64,000 bases of DNA from Solwaraspora sp. WMMD792 (GCF_029626105.1 NZ_JARUBH010000009.1:620001-684000), one strand, 5' to 3'. Shown: positions 7,605 to 19,475, counted from the stretch's first letter. The notes: generated from the letters alone by a model not told the origin. Numbers and translations are program-made.

Positions 7605-8441
7605 ATGCGAGCTACGTCAGCGCATCGGGCAGTTACCGGCACCGCAGCCGCAGTCGCCGCCTTCGTCGGGCTCAGCGCGGTGACCGCCACCCCGGCGTTC
7701 GCCGCGACGTCGGACGTCGCGGTGGTGCACGGCATCCCGGGCACCCCGGTCGACGTCTACGTCAACGGCGAGCGCACCCTGGAAAACTTCCAACCCGGCG
7801 ACGTCGCCGGACCCCTCGCGCTGGAGGAGGGCTCGTACGATCTGGCCCTGACCCGCCCCGGCGAGCCGGTCGAGGACGCGATCCTGACCGCCGACGACGC
7901 TGCGGTACCCGGCGGCGCGAACATCAGCATCGTCGCGCATCTGGACGCCGACGGCGCGCCGACGATCACCCCGTTCGCCAACGACGTCTCGGCGACCGAC
8001 GCCGGGCAGGCCCGGCTGATCGTCCGGCACACCGCGGCGGCCCCCGGGGTCGACGTGCGGGCCGGCGGCGAGCCGGTGTTCAGCAACCTGACCAACCCCA
8101 ACGAGGAGTCGGCCGACCTGCCGGCCGGCGCCGTCACCGCCGACGTCGTGCTGACCGGAACCGACACGGTGGTGCTCGGGCCGACCGAGCTGAACCTCAA
8201 CGAGGGCACCGCGACGATCGTCTACGCCATCGGTTCCGCGTCGGACGAGACCCTGGACATCGTCGCCCAGACGGTCTCCGGGCTGCACTCGGCACCGGAT
8301 GGGGTGCCCAGCGGCACCGGTGGCCTGGCCGACACCGGATCGAACACCGGCTGGTACCTGGCCGCGCTTACCGGCGTACTGCTGCTGGTCGTCGGTGGCG
8401 GGCTGCTCGCGGCCCGGAACCGGGTCGCGACCCGCCGGTGA
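7605..8441 (+). CDS. secreted DUF4397 surface protein with LADTG sorting signal
   Basis: 278 residues. A signal peptide ends near TPAFAA (residue 31). The mature part is DUF4397, visible as DVAVVHGIPGTPVDVYVNG and again, in a second similar half, as RLIVRHTAAAPGVDVRAGG. The C terminus has a complete sortase signal: LADTG at 241-245, a hydrophobic helix and the basic tail RNRVATRR. The motif is of the LAxTG type used by actinobacterial sortases. The Shine-Dalgarno GAGGAG lies at 7594-7599. The stop overlaps the GTG of the downstream sortase by 4 nt, so substrate and enzyme are made together. It is presumably linked to the cell envelope; DUF4397 itself has no proven activity. Confidence 0.85.
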   Translation: MRATSAHRAVTGTAAAVAAFVGLSAVTATPAFAATSDVAVVHGIPGTPVDVYVNGERTLENFQPGDVAGPLALEEGSYDLALTRPGEPVEDAILTADDAAVPGGANISIVAHLDADGAPTITPFANDVSATDAGQARLIVRHTAAAPGVDVRAGGEPVFSNLTNPNEESADLPAGAVTADVVLTGTDTVVLGPTELNLNEGTATIVYAIGSASDETLDIVAQTVSGLHSAPDGVPSGTGGLADTGSNTGWYLAALTGVLLLVVGGGLLAARNRVATRR

Positions 8442-9088
8442 CGGTCGACCGCACGACGGCGCCGGCGGCCACGGTCGCCGGCGTCGTCGCACTGCTCGTC
8501 GTGCTGGTCGCCGGCTGTGGTACCGGCTCCGAAAGCGTCGGTGCCGACCAGGTCCGGCGGCTGGCCAGCCCGTCTCCGTCGGCCGCGGCACCGGCTGCGA
8601 CGGTGCCGGTCCGCCCCGGCGCGCTGCCCGGCCCGGCCGCCGTGCTCGCCCCGACCCGGCTCGCGATCCCGGCGATCGACGTCGTCGCCCGGGTGGCGCC
8701 GGTCGGTGTCGTCACCGACACCGGCGAGTTCGACGTGCCACCCAGTGTCGACGAGGTCGGCTGGTACCGGTTCGGCCCCGGTCTGGAGGCCGAGGCAGGG
8801 TCGGTGGTGATCGCCGGTCACGTCGACGGCGCGGGCCAGGGACCGGGAGCCTTCTTCCGGCTGCGGGAGCTGGCCGCCGACGACCGGATCGAGGTGGTCG
8901 CCGGCGACCAGGTCCGCGAGTTCCGGGTGGTCGGTCGGGAGGAGTACGACAAGTCGGAGATTCCGCTGGCGCGATACTTCGCCCGGGACGGTGCCGTCCG
9001 GCTGACCCTGATCACCTGCGGCGGTCCGTTCGACGAGACAGCCGGGCGGTACCGCGACAACATCGTGGTCACCGCCGTACCGACCTGA
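8438..9088 (+). CDS. class F-type sortase
   Basis: 216 residues starting at the GTG inside GTGA. A hydrophobic N terminus ending in VLVAGCG could be either a membrane anchor or a lipobox (Cys27). After a Ser/Ala/Pro linker the sortase barrel starts at [13 protein letters not shown]. The catalytic triad is visible: H128 in [12 protein letters not shown]194 in LITCGGPFD and R206 in GRYRDNIVV. This spacing and the short length fit the class F sortases of actinobacteria. It would cleave the LADTG of the protein encoded just upstream and join it to the envelope. The unusual feature is that the pair lies divergent from an ECF sigma/anti-sigma operon. Confidence 0.88.
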   Translation: MTVDRTTAPAATVAGVVALLVVLVAGCGTGSESVGADQVRRLASPSPSAAAPAATVPVRPGALPGPAAVLAPTRLAIPAIDVVARVAPVGVVTDTGEFDVPPSVDEVGWYRFGPGLEAEAGSVVIAGHVDGAGQGPGAFFRLRELAADDRIEVVAGDQVREFRVVGREEYDKSEIPLARYFARDGAVRLTLITCGGPFDETAGRYRDNIVVTAVPT

Positions 9089-9132
9089 CCGGTCGGGTCC
9101 GGCCGCCCCGTCGCCGGGCCCGACCCGGCGGA

Positions 9133-9138
9133 TAGGCT
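9133..9138 (+). promoter_or_regulatory. -10 box of a leaderless promoter (TAGGCT)
   Basis: TAGGCT ends 8 nt before ATG 9147, with no Shine-Dalgarno in between. It supports ATG 9147 rather than the in-frame TTG or GTG a few codons upstream. Confidence 0.6.
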
Positions 9139-9146
9139 TGCTGGTG

Positions 9147-10343
9147 ATGGCTTATCTCGACCACGCCGCGACCACGCCGATGCTCGACGAGGCGGTGGAG
9201 ACCTACGTCGCCACCGCCCGTCGGGTCGGTAACGCGTCGTCACTGCACGCCGCCGGACGGGCGGCCCGGCGTACGGTCGAGGAGGCCCGGGAGCGGGTCG
9301 CCGCCGCCCTCGGCGCCCGGCCGTCCGAGGTGATCTTCACCGCCGGTGGTACGGAGAGCGACAACCTCGCGGTCAAAGGGATCTTCTGGGCGCGGTTGGC
9401 GGCAGCTCCTGCCCGGCGGCGGATCCTGGCCAGCACCGTCGAGCACCACGCCGTACTCGACGCCGTGCAGTGGCTCGCCGAGCACGGGCAGGCCCAGGTG
9501 ACCTGGCTGCCGGTGGACGCCACCGGTCGGGTCGACGCCGCCACCGTGCAGGCCGAGCTGGACGCCGCCGCTGACGAGCTGGCCCTGGTCACCGTCATGT
9601 GGGCGAACAACGAGGTCGGCACCGTGCAACCGGTCGCCGCCGTCGCGGCGATGGCCGCGCGGGTCGGCGTACCGCTGCACACCGACGCGGTCCAGGCGGT
9701 CGGCCAGGTCCCGGTCGACTTCGCCGCCAGCGGCGCCGCCGCGTTGACCGTCAGCGGTCACAAGCTCGGTGGCCCGGCCGGCGTGGGTGCCCTGCTGCTC
9801 GGCCGCGACGTCACCTGCACCCCGCTGCTGCACGGTGGTGGCCAGGAGCGCGACGTCCGCTCCGGCACGCTCGACACCGCCGGGATCGCCGCGTTCGCGG
9901 TCGCCGTCGAGGTGGCGGTGAAACGCCAGGCCGAGCACGCGGCGCGGGTCGGCGCGCTCCGCGACGACCTGGTCCGACGGGTACGCCAGGTGGTGCCGGA
10001 CGTGATCTACAACGGGGACCCGGCCGACCGGCTCCCCGGCAACGCGCACTTCTCGTTCCCCGGCTGCGAAGGCGACGCGCTGTTGCTGCTGCTCGATGCC
10101 CAGGGCATCGCCTGCTCGACCGGCTCGGCCTGTTCGGCCGGGGTGGCGCAGCCGTCGCACGTGCTGCTGGCGATGGCCGACGACGACGAGCGGGCCCGCT
10201 CGTCGCTGCGGTTCAGCCTGGGCCACGACTCCACCGGGGCTGAGGTCGACGCGCTGGTGGCGGCCCTGCCCGGTGCGGTCGAGCGGGCCCGTCGGGCCGG
10301 CGCGGTCCGCAGCACGAAGCCGGTGCCGCCCGCCGCCGGCTGA
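9147..10343 (+). CDS. cysteine desulfurase (NifS/IscS family)
   Basis: 398 residues, PLP enzyme that turns cysteine into alanine and leaves a persulfide on the protein. It begins [12 protein letters not shown]. The PLP lysine is K206 in [11 protein letters not shown], and the sulfur-accepting cysteine is C329 in STGSACSAG, with C323 close by. The sequence [11 protein letters not shown] and HHAVLD mark the cofactor pocket. The next gene is mnmA, 62 nt downstream, which needs exactly this persulfide for tRNA thiolation, so this enzyme is probably its sulfur donor (IscS-like role) rather than a dedicated Fe-S cluster enzyme; no suf or isc genes are nearby. Confidence 0.92.
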   Translation: MAYLDHAATTPMLDEAVETYVATARRVGNASSLHAAGRAARRTVEEARERVAAALGARPSEVIFTAGGTESDNLAVKGIFWARLAAAPARRRILASTVEHHAVLDAVQWLAEHGQAQVTWLPVDATGRVDAATVQAELDAAADELALVTVMWANNEVGTVQPVAAVAAMAARVGVPLHTDAVQAVGQVPVDFAASGAAALTVSGHKLGGPAGVGALLLGRDVTCTPLLHGGGQERDVRSGTLDTAGIAAFAVAVEVAVKRQAEHAARVGALRDDLVRRVRQVVPDVIYNGDPADRLPGNAHFSFPGCEGDALLLLLDAQGIACSTGSACSAGVAQPSHVLLAMADDDERARSSLRFSLGHDSTGAEVDALVAALPGAVERARRAGAVRSTKPVPPAAG

Positions 10344-10405
10344 CCCGGCACCGCTGCGGGACTACCCTCGAGGGTGCGGCGACGATCAGGCAGGAGATGG
10401 GTACG

Positions 10406-11479
10406 GTGCGAGTACTGGCGGCGATGTCCGGCGGGGTCGATTCGGCGGTGGCGGCCGCCCGGGCGGTGGCCGCCGGGCACGACGTGACCGGCGTGCACCT
10501 GGCGCTGTCGCGCAATCCGCAGACGTACCGCACCGGGGCCCGTGGCTGCTGCACCGTCGAGGACGCCCGGGACGCCCGGCGGGCCGCCGACGTGATCGGC
10601 ATTCCGTTCTACGTCTGGGACATGGCCGAGCAGTTCCACAGTGACGTGGTGGACGACTTCGTCGCCGAGTACGCCGCCGGCCGTACCCCCAATCCATGCC
10701 TGCGCTGCAACGAGAAGATCAAGTTCGCGGCGGTGCTGGATCGCGCGGTGGCGTTGGGGTTCGACGCGGTGGTCACCGGCCATCATGCCCGGCTCGGCCC
10801 CGACGGCCTGCTGCGGCGCAGCGTCGACGTGGCCAAGGACCAGTCGTACGTGCTCGCCGTGCTCAACCGGGCCCAACTGGACCGGGCGATGTTCCCGCTC
10901 GGCGACTCCACCAAGGCGCAGGTCCGGGCCGAGGCGGCGCGGTGCGGGCTGGCGGTGGCCGACAAGCCCGACTCGCACGACATCTGCTTCATCGCCGACG
11001 GCGACACCCGCGGATTCCTCGCCGACCGGCTCGGCAACGCCCCGGGCGACGTGGTCGACGCGACGACCGGCGCGGTCGTCGGCCGCCACGACGGGGCGTA
11101 CGCGTTCACCGTCGGCCAGCGGCGTGGCCTGGGCATCGGGGTGCCCGCGCCGGACGGTCGACCCCGCTACGTGCTGTCGATCACCCCGACGAGCAACACG
11201 GTGACCGTCGGCCCGGCCGAGGCGTTGGACGTGGACACGGTGACCGGTGTCCGCCCGGTGTGGATCGGCGGGGACCGGCCGACCGGCCCGGTCGAGGCGA
11301 TGCTCCAGGTGCGCGCGCACGGCTCGACCACCCCGGCGGTGGTCGAGCTGACCGATGCCGGCATGCACGCCCAGCTGCACCGGCCGGTCCGGGGGGTGGC
11401 CGCCGGCCAGGCGATGGTCGCCTACCGGCCCGATCCGGCCGGCGACGTGGTGCTCGGCTCGGCGACCATCGCCGGCTGA
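10406..11479 (+). CDS. mnmA: tRNA-specific 2-thiouridylase
   Basis: 357 residues. It has the PP-loop ATP-binding motif [13 protein letters not shown] at the N terminus, the active-site cysteine in [14 protein letters not shown], and the second cysteine in [11 protein letters not shown], so both partners of the persulfide relay are present. The enzyme installs sulfur at position 2 of wobble uridine 34 in tRNAs for Lys, Glu and Gln. I prefer GTG 10406 because AGGAG (10392-10396) stands 9 nt before it, whereas the ATG at 10397 directly abuts that sequence. It follows the cysteine desulfurase that probably supplies its sulfur. Confidence 0.93.
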   Translation: MRVLAAMSGGVDSAVAAARAVAAGHDVTGVHLALSRNPQTYRTGARGCCTVEDARDARRAADVIGIPFYVWDMAEQFHSDVVDDFVAEYAAGRTPNPCLRCNEKIKFAAVLDRAVALGFDAVVTGHHARLGPDGLLRRSVDVAKDQSYVLAVLNRAQLDRAMFPLGDSTKAQVRAEAARCGLAVADKPDSHDICFIADGDTRGFLADRLGNAPGDVVDATTGAVVGRHDGAYAFTVGQRRGLGIGVPAPDGRPRYVLSITPTSNTVTVGPAEALDVDTVTGVRPVWIGGDRPTGPVEAMLQVRAHGSTTPAVVELTDAGMHAQLHRPVRGVAAGQAMVAYRPDPAGDVVLGSATIAG

Positions 11480-11483
11480 CCGG

Positions 11484-11489
11484 TAGAGT
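11484..11489 (+). promoter_or_regulatory. -10 box TAGAGT placing transcription start on a duplicated GTG
   Basis: TAGAGT ends 8 nt before GTG 11498, the first copy of a duplicated start region. A transcript would therefore begin at that GTG rather than at the GTG of the full-length gene at 11521. Confidence 0.55.
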
Positions 11490-11497
11490 CGGCGGAC

Positions 11498-11524
11498 GTG
11501 ACCGACGCGAGTGACCTGCCGTGA
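11498..11524 (+). CDS. eight-codon mini-ORF made by start-codon duplication
   Basis: GTG 11498 opens a frame reading VTDASDLP followed by TGA at 11522-11524. The same eight residues begin the downstream methionine-synthase-like protein. The stop overlaps the real GTG at 11521 as GTGA, a classic termination-reinitiation geometry. The first copy sits at the correct distance from the -10 box, so it is likely to be the one entered first by ribosomes. Confidence 0.45.
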   Translation: MTDASDLP

Positions 11525-11543
11525 CCGACGCGAGTGACCTGCC
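11498..11543. repeat. perfect 23-bp tandem duplication at a start codon
   Basis: Copies 11498-11520 and 11521-11543 are identical and each begins with GTG. Because 23 is not divisible by three, the first copy runs into a stop just after the second begins. Confidence 0.95.
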
Positions 11544-12585
11544 GGGACCGGAGCCGGCCGCCGCGGCGGCGGCGGCGGCGGCGGACACACCGTGGCCCTG
11601 GCCGCCGGGTGCCGCCAGCGGGATCGGATCGCTGCCCGGCACCGACGTCGCCGAAGCGCAACGGATCGTCCTCGGTGAACTGCCGGGCCTGCCGCACCTG
11701 CCCGAGCTGCCGGCCCGGGGGCCGGGCGCGGAGATGATCGGGCGCGGTGCCACCTTCCTGGTGGACCTGCCGGTCGAGCTGTACGCCGGTCGGTGGCGGG
11801 TCGCCGCCCGACCCGGCCGGGACCTGCGCCGCGCACTCGACCTGCGGGAACGGGACCTCGACCAGTTGACCGAGCAGGCCGACGGCTACACCGGGCCGGT
11901 CAAACTGCAGGCCGCCGGGGTGTGGACGTTGGCCGCCAATCTCGACGTCGGCCTCGGTGGGCGGCTGGTCCGCGACCACGGTGCCGTACGTGACCTCGCC
12001 GCCTCGCTCACCGAGGGCCTGCGGGAGCACGTCGCGGAGGTGTCCCGCCGGGTGCCGGGTGCGCGGCTGCTGCTCCAACTCGACGAACCCTCGCTGCCCG
12101 CCGTGCTGGCCGGGACGCTGCGCACCGACAGCGGTCTGCACACCTACCGGGCGGTCGCCGCCGGCACCGTCCGGGACCTGCTCGCCGAGGTGATCTCCGG
12201 CGTCGGTGTGCCGGTGGTGGTGCACTGCTGCGCCCCTGGGGTGCCGGTGGGTCTGCTGCGGGCAGCCGGAGCCGTCGCGATCGCCGCCGACCTGGAGCTG
12301 CTCACCGACCTGGACCCGGTCGGTGAGGCGATCGACGCCGGGATGGGGCTGTTCGCCGGGGTGGTGCCGGCGACCGGGGAAGCGACCGGCGCGGCGGCAC
12401 CGGCCTCGGCGCGGGCGGCGGGACAGGTCCGTACCCTCTGGTCGAAGCTGGGGTTCCCGGCGGAGCGGGCCGCCGCCCAGGTGGTGGTGACCCCGGCGTG
12501 CGGGCTGGCCGGGGCGACCGTGCCGTACGCCCGGGCCGCGCTGGCCGCCTGCCGCGACGCCGGCCGGCGGCTGGCCGAGGGCTGA
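11521..12585 (+). CDS. core-MetE-like cobalamin-independent methionine synthase
   Basis: 354 residues, equal to the C-terminal catalytic half of MetE only; the N-terminal MetE domain is absent. After an Ala/Pro-rich start (nine consecutive alanines from a GCG repeat) the barrel begins at ASGIGSLPGTDVAEA. Likely zinc ligands are the His and Cys of VVVHCCAPGV and the late cysteine in TPACGLAG. Such short proteins are annotated as methionine synthase in actinobacteria, but the methyl donor may not be methyltetrahydrofolate polyglutamate as in full MetE; archaeal core-MetE uses methylcobalamin. The start GTG lies in the second copy of a duplicated segment and may be translated by reinitiation. 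Confidence 0.75.
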   Translation: MTDASDLPGPEPAAAAAAAAADTPWPWPPGAASGIGSLPGTDVAEAQRIVLGELPGLPHLPELPARGPGAEMIGRGATFLVDLPVELYAGRWRVAARPGRDLRRALDLRERDLDQLTEQADGYTGPVKLQAAGVWTLAANLDVGLGGRLVRDHGAVRDLAASLTEGLREHVAEVSRRVPGARLLLQLDEPSLPAVLAGTLRTDSGLHTYRAVAAGTVRDLLAEVISGVGVPVVVHCCAPGVPVGLLRAAGAVAIAADLELLTDLDPVGEAIDAGMGLFAGVVPATGEATGAAAPASARAAGQVRTLWSKLGFPAERAAAQVVVTPACGLAGATVPYARAALAACRDAGRRLAEG

Positions 12586-12654
12586 CCCGGCCGGCGGCCG
12601 GCGGTGGAGTGCGGTGGGGTCTCGGCCGTGGAACACTGCCGCCCGGGGTGTGCC

Positions 12655-12660
12655 TACGGT
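12655..12660 (+). promoter_or_regulatory. -10 box of a leaderless promoter (TACGGT)
   Basis: TACGGT ends 8 nt before an in-frame GTG at 12669, two codons upstream of the first ATG of a small membrane protein gene. No Shine-Dalgarno is present. Confidence 0.5.
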
Positions 12661-12668
12661 TACCGTTG

Positions 12669-12836
12669 GTGGCGATGAGCTACCACGGTGACAGCGAGGG
12701 TGACCCGGCCGCCGGTCGGCGCGGCTGGTGGCGGATGTACCGCGGGTTGATCGTCGCCGTGCTGGTGGTGGTCTTCGTGCTGTGCTTCCTGTGGTGCGCC
12801 GGGGTGGCCGTGTTCAACCTCGTTGAAGGCGAGTGA
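12669..12836 (+). CDS. small single-helix membrane protein, 55 aa
   Basis: 55 residues starting VAMSYHGDSEGD (or 53 from the ATG at 12675). A short hydrophilic N terminus with GRRGWWRMYRG precedes one strongly hydrophobic helix, LIVAVLVVVFVLCFLWC, and a short acidic tail. It looks like a single-pass membrane microprotein with the N terminus inside. No family recognised. It stands between the methionine-synthase-like gene and ligA. The leaderless promoter box and clean third-position GC support it as a real gene. Confidence 0.55.
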   Translation: MAMSYHGDSEGDPAAGRRGWWRMYRGLIVAVLVVVFVLCFLWCAGVAVFNLVEGE

Positions 12837-15134
<2,298 letters not shown>

Positions 15135-15373
15135 CGGCGCTCCGGCGTCGGCGGGCCCGGACCATCGCCGGAGCTCCGACAATTGGCGGACGCCATTTCT
15201 CGACGGCCGGGAATCCCCGCGTCGGGCATTCGCCGACCGCGTCTCAAATCAGTCACGACCGCGCTTCGCTCCTGACCCGCCGGCCGTCCGTCCTTAAGGT
15301 GTAGGACGTCGGCGGGACGCCCGGCTCGCGCTGAGCCGGTGAAGCAGGCCACGGGAGCGCGACGGGAGGGCAG

Positions 15374-17569
15374 ATGGAGGCCGCTGCATTGCGGAACTCC
15401 GTTCCTCCGGAACGCGCACCTGGGTTCTTCGGCTTTGTCGGCGGTGTGACCGCTGCGGCGCTCGCCGTCTGCGCCGTACCGTTGCTGAACCTGCCCGCCC
15501 AGATTTCCGACCTGCCGGCGGCATTCTGGCTGATGGCCCTGCTCGCGGTGGTCGGCGACGCCCGACCGTTCACCCCACCGGGCCGGCGGCGCCGATCCGA
15601 GGTCTTCCCGTCGGTCTGTTTCACCTTCGCCATCCTGCTCGCCTGGGGCCTCGGCCCGGCGGTCGCGGTGCAGGCCGTCGCGGTGGCGGTCTTCGCCTGG
15701 CGGGCCCGGCACGTGCCGTGGCGGGCCCTGTTCAACAGTTCGCAGTACGCGCTGGCGCTCGCCGCCGCAGCGGCGGTGGCCGGGCTGGCCGGGCCGGGCG
15801 CCTTCGCCGGCACCGCGGAGCTGGCCTGGAGCGACGTCGCGGTGGCGGTCGGCGCGGCGGCCGCCTGGTCGGCGGTCAACTACAGCACGGTCACCCTGGC
15901 GATCCGGCTGCGCTTCGGCGGCCGGTGGTGGCGGTCGGCCCGCCGTGGCATCGGCTTCGAGTTGTCCTCCACCGGATCACTGCTGCTGCTCGGGCCGGTG
16001 CTGGTCGTCGCCGCGCAGGTCGACCCGGCGCTGATCCCACTGGTGCTGGTGCCGCTGTACGCGGTCTACCGGATGGCCGCGCTGGCCAGCGAGCAGGAAC
16101 GGTCGGCCCGGCTCGACCCGTTGACCGGGCTGGCCAACCGCAAGGCACTGATTGTCGAGATCGCCGATCAGGTGCCGGCACACGCCGACGCGCTCCGGCG
16201 CGGGGCGCCAGACTCCCAGATGGCACTGCTGCTGCTCGACCTGGACCGCTTCAAGCGGGTCAACGACGCGCTCGGGCATCTGGTCGGCGACCGGCTGCTG
16301 ATCGAGGTGGGGCTGCGGCTGGCCATGGTGGTCCGGCCGCAGGACCTGGTGGTCCGGCTCGGCGGTGACGAGTTCGCCATCCTGGCCACCCGGCTCACCG
16401 GCGCGGACGAGGCGCGGGAGATCGCCGAACAGGTGGTGACCGCGCTCGCCGAGCCGGTCGCCCTGGACGGGCTGCCGCTGGACGTCGGCGGATCGGTGGG
16501 CATCGCCCTCTACCCCGAGCACGGCGGGGACTTCGCCACCCTGCTGCAACACGCCGACGTCGCGATGTACGACGCCAAGGACACCGGTGACGGCACCGCC
16601 GTCTACGCCGCCGAGTCGGACCACAACACGCCGGAACGGCTCAGCCTCCTCGCCGACCTGCGCCGGGTGCTCGACGTCAACGGCGCGCACGCGGCCGACC
16701 CGGGGCGGGAGGTCGACGACGTCGGTGAGATCACCATGTACTACCAGCCGCAGGTGGAGATCGCGACCGGCGAGGTGGTCGGGGTGGAGGCGCTGCTGCG
16801 CTGGCGGCATCCGCGCCGGGGCATGGTCGACCCGGAAGAGTTGATCAAGGTCGCCGAGCAGAGCGCCGTGATGCGCCTGCTCACCCGCCGGGTCGTCGAC
16901 GACGTCGTCGAGCAGATCGCCAAGTGGGCCGCCGCCGGGATCACCATGCGGGCAGCCGTCAACGTCAGCGTCCGGGACCTGCACACCGGCGAGATCGCCG
17001 ACCAGATCTCCGACCGGCTCACCCGCTACAACCTGTCACCGGAGCAACTCCAGTTGGAGATCACCGAGGGGGCGTTGATGGCCGACCCCCGGCGGGTACT
17101 GGCCACCATCTCGCGGCTCGACGCGATCGGGGTGGCGATCGCCCTGGACGACTTCGGCACCGGCTACTCGTCCATGCAGCACCTGCGCCGGCTCCCACTG
17201 TCCGAAGTCAAGATCGACCGCTCGTTCGTACTCGGCATGGCCGCCGACACCGACGACGCGGCCATCGTCCGCTCGGTGATCGAGCTGGCCCGGGCGCTCG
17301 GGCTGCGGGTGGTCGCCGAAGGCGTCGAGGACGACGCCTCCTGGCGGCGGCTGTACGCGCTCGGCTGCCACGTCGCCCAGGGCTGGTTCTACGCCCGGCC
17401 GATGCCCGCCGACGAACTGGTCAGCTGGCTGGCCCGGTACCGTCCACTGGTCCCCGGCCCGCGCGGCGTCCCACCCGGCCTGCCCGATGACTCGGCCGAC
17501 GCGCCGCCAGACCGGCGGCCAGACCCGCCCGGCCCGCCCGATGACTCGGCCGACCCGCCGGAGAAATAG
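15374..17569 (+). CDS. membrane-anchored GGDEF-EAL c-di-GMP protein (1)
   Basis: 731 residues. About seven N-terminal hydrophobic helices (residues 15-230) form a membrane sensor. The GGDEF domain has the intact motif GGDEF at 330-334 and an intact inhibitory site RPQD at 321-324 exactly five residues earlier. The EAL domain has EALLRW at 472-477 and DDFGTGYSS, the metal and loop-6 motifs of active phosphodiesterases. So both synthesis and hydrolysis of cyclic di-GMP look possible. The last 35 residues are a Pro/Asp-rich tail with an 18-residue in-frame direct repeat (17483-17500 and 17537-17554). ATG 15374 is preceded by GGGAGGG. The 239-bp space before it holds no recognised element. Confidence 0.92.
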   Translation: MEAAALRNSVPPERAPGFFGFVGGVTAAALAVCAVPLLNLPAQISDLPAAFWLMALLAVVGDARPFTPPGRRRRSEVFPSVCFTFAILLAWGLGPAVAVQAVAVAVFAWRARHVPWRALFNSSQYALALAAAAAVAGLAGPGAFAGTAELAWSDVAVAVGAAAAWSAVNYSTVTLAIRLRFGGRWWRSARRGIGFELSSTGSLLLLGPVLVVAAQVDPALIPLVLVPLYAVYRMAALASEQERSARLDPLTGLANRKALIVEIADQVPAHADALRRGAPDSQMALLLLDLDRFKRVNDALGHLVGDRLLIEVGLRLAMVVRPQDLVVRLGGDEFAILATRLTGADEAREIAEQVVTALAEPVALDGLPLDVGGSVGIALYPEHGGDFATLLQHADVAMYDAKDTGDGTAVYAAESDHNTPERLSLLADLRRVLDVNGAHAADPGREVDDVGEITMYYQPQVEIATGEVVGVEALLRWRHPRRGMVDPEELIKVAEQSAVMRLLTRRVVDDVVEQIAKWAAAGITMRAAVNVSVRDLHTGEIADQISDRLTRYNLSPEQLQLEITEGALMADPRRVLATISRLDAIGVAIALDDFGTGYSSMQHLRRLPLSEVKIDRSFVLGMAADTDDAAIVRSVIELARALGLRVVAEGVEDDASWRRLYALGCHVAQGWFYARPMPADELVSWLARYRPLVPGPRGVPPGLPDDSADAPPDRRPDPPGPPDDSADPPEK

Positions 17570-17650
17570 ACTCGTCGGGTCCGGCCCGGTGCGCCACGCT
17601 GAGCGAGGATCCGGGGCCAACCGTTCGATCACCGTACGAAGGGGGCGCAG

Positions 17651-17950
17651 ATGGCCGCCATCTCCCGCGAGGAGGTCGCGCACCTGGCGCGACTGTCGCG
17701 GCTGGCCGTGACCGAGGACGAACTGGCGACGTTCGCCGGCCAGCTCGACGTCATCCTGCAGTCCGTCGCCCGGATCGGCGAGGTCGCCGCCGACGACATC
17801 CCGCCCACCTCGCACTCGGTGCCGCTGACCAACGTGTTGCGCGACGACGTCGTCGTCCCCGGCCTGGACCGCGACGCCGCGCTCTCCGCCGCCCCGGACG
17901 CCGAGGACGGCCGGTTCCGGGTGCCGCGCATCCTGGACGAGGAGGTCTGA
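17651..17950 (+). CDS. gatC: aspartyl/glutamyl-tRNA amidotransferase subunit C
   Basis: 99 residues, the usual GatC length. It starts [20 protein letters not shown] and has the conserved middle [17 protein letters not shown], which wraps GatA. It is the small chaperone-like subunit of the GatCAB amidotransferase that amidates Glu-tRNA(Gln) and/or Asp-tRNA(Asn). AAGGGGG lies upstream of the ATG. The gene is followed 3 nt later by gatA. Confidence 0.95.
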   Translation: MAAISREEVAHLARLSRLAVTEDELATFAGQLDVILQSVARIGEVAADDIPPTSHSVPLTNVLRDDVVVPGLDRDAALSAAPDAEDGRFRVPRILDEEV

Positions 17951-17953
17951 GTC

Positions 17954-19432
17954 ATGTCCGAACTCACCGGGATGACCGCCGCTCAGCTGGCCGGGCTGAT
18001 CGCCGCCGGCGACACCAGCGCCGTCGAGGTGACCCGCGCCCACCTGGACCGGATCGCCGGCGTCGACGAACGGGTGCACGCCTACCTGCACGTCGACGCA
18101 GACGGTGCGCTCGCCGCCGCGCAGGCCGTCGACACCGCCCGCGCCGCCGGGCAGCCGCTCGGCCCGCTGGCCGGCGTACCGATCGCGGTCAAGGACGTCG
18201 TCACCACCAAGGGTGTGCCGACCACCGCCGGGTCGAAGATCCTCGACGGCTGGCGGCCACCGTACGACGCGACGATCGTCGCCCGGCTGCGCGCCGCCGG
18301 CATGCCGATCCTCGGCAAGACCAACATGGACGAGTTCGCGATGGGTTCGTCGACCGAGTATTCGGCGTACGGGCCGACGTACAACCCGTGGGACCTGACC
18401 CGGATCCCCGGCGGATCCGGCGGCGGCAGCGCGGCCGCGGTCGCCGGGTACGAAGCTCCACTGGCGATCGGCACCGACACCGGCGGCTCGATCCGCCAGC
18501 CCGGCGCGGTCACCGGCACCGTCGGCGCCAAGCCGACCTACGGCGGCACCTCCCGGTACGGGCTGATCGCCTTCTCCTCCTCGCTGGACACCCCCGGCCC
18601 GTGCGCCCGGACGGTGCTCGACGCCGCCTTGTTGCACGAGGCGATCGCCGGGCACGACCCGCGCGACTCCACCTCGATCCCGGCCGCCGTGCCGCCGGTC
18701 GTCGAAGCGGCCCGCGCCGGTGCCTCCGGCGACCTGACCGGGGTGCGCCTCGGCCTGGTCACCCAGTTCGCCACCGGCGAGGGCGTCGAGCCGGGCGTGC
18801 TGGCCGCGTTCCGCGACGCCGTCGACGCGCTGACCAAGCTCGGTGCCGAGGTCGTCGAGGTCTCCTGCCCGCACTTTGACTACGCGCTGCCGGCGTACTA
18901 CCTGATCGCGCCGAGTGAATGCTCGTCCAATCTGGCCCGCTACGACGGCGTCCGGTACGGGCTGCGCAGCGGCGACGACGGCAACCGGTCCCTGGAAGAG
19001 GTCATGTCGCTGACCCGCGACCAGGGCTTCGGTCCGGAGGTCAAGCGGCGGATCATGCTCGGCACGTACGCGCTGTCCAGCGGCTACTACGACGCCTACT
19101 ACGGGCAGGCGCAGAAGGTGCGTACCCTGATCACCCGCGACTTCACCGCCGCGTTCGAGCAGGTCGACGTGCTGATCTCGCCGACGACGCCGTTCGTGGC
19201 GTTCCCGCTCGGGGCACGCACCGCCGACCCGTACCAGATGTATCTGGCCGACCTGTTCACCATCCCGACCAACCTGTACGGCGGCCCGGCCATCTCGGTG
19301 CCGTGCGGGCTGGCCGACGGGCTGCCGGTCGGGTTGCAGGTGATGGCGCCGACGATGGCCGACGACCGGATGTACCGGGTCGCGGCGGCCCTGGAGTCGG
19401 CGGTCGGCATCCTCACCCCGCCGGAGCTCTGA
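17954..19432 (+). CDS. gatA: aspartyl/glutamyl-tRNA amidotransferase subunit A
   Basis: 492 residues, amidase-signature enzyme that releases ammonia from glutamine. Catalytic lysine is in [14 protein letters not shown]; the Gly/Ser-rich signature [14 protein letters not shown] and the nucleophilic serine in [13 protein letters not shown] complete the Ser-cisSer-Lys triad. The C-terminal part carries the [10 protein letters not shown] motif. It acts with GatB and GatC in the transamidation pathway, needed when glutaminyl- or asparaginyl-tRNA synthetase is missing. Second gene of the gatCAB operon. Confidence 0.97.
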   Translation: MSELTGMTAAQLAGLIAAGDTSAVEVTRAHLDRIAGVDERVHAYLHVDADGALAAAQAVDTARAAGQPLGPLAGVPIAVKDVVTTKGVPTTAGSKILDGWRPPYDATIVARLRAAGMPILGKTNMDEFAMGSSTEYSAYGPTYNPWDLTRIPGGSGGGSAAAVAGYEAPLAIGTDTGGSIRQPGAVTGTVGAKPTYGGTSRYGLIAFSSSLDTPGPCARTVLDAALLHEAIAGHDPRDSTSIPAAVPPVVEAARAGASGDLTGVRLGLVTQFATGEGVEPGVLAAFRDAVDALTKLGAEVVEVSCPHFDYALPAYYLIAPSECSSNLARYDGVRYGLRSGDDGNRSLEEVMSLTRDQGFGPEVKRRIMLGTYALSSGYYDAYYGQAQKVRTLITRDFTAAFEQVDVLISPTTPFVAFPLGARTADPYQMYLADLFTIPTNLYGGPAISVPCGLADGLPVGLQVMAPTMADDRMYRVAAALESAVGILTPPEL

Positions 19433-19475
19433 GCCGCGACGTGCCGACCCTGCGATCGAGAGTTGGAGCTGTGAG

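Noticed and set aside
11544-11581. Poly-alanine stretch as a disease-type repeat or binding domain
   Set aside because: It is a simple GCG run near the N terminus of the methionine-synthase-like protein, most likely slippage without function.
10007-11836. 609-codon minus-strand frame opposite mnmA
   Set aside because: Antisense to clearly recognised genes, composition biased to Arg, Gly, His.
15135-15373. c-di-GMP riboswitch before the first GGDEF-EAL gene
   Set aside because: I looked for GEMM-type conserved blocks and did not find them; the similar leaders of the other two genes show no shared motif.
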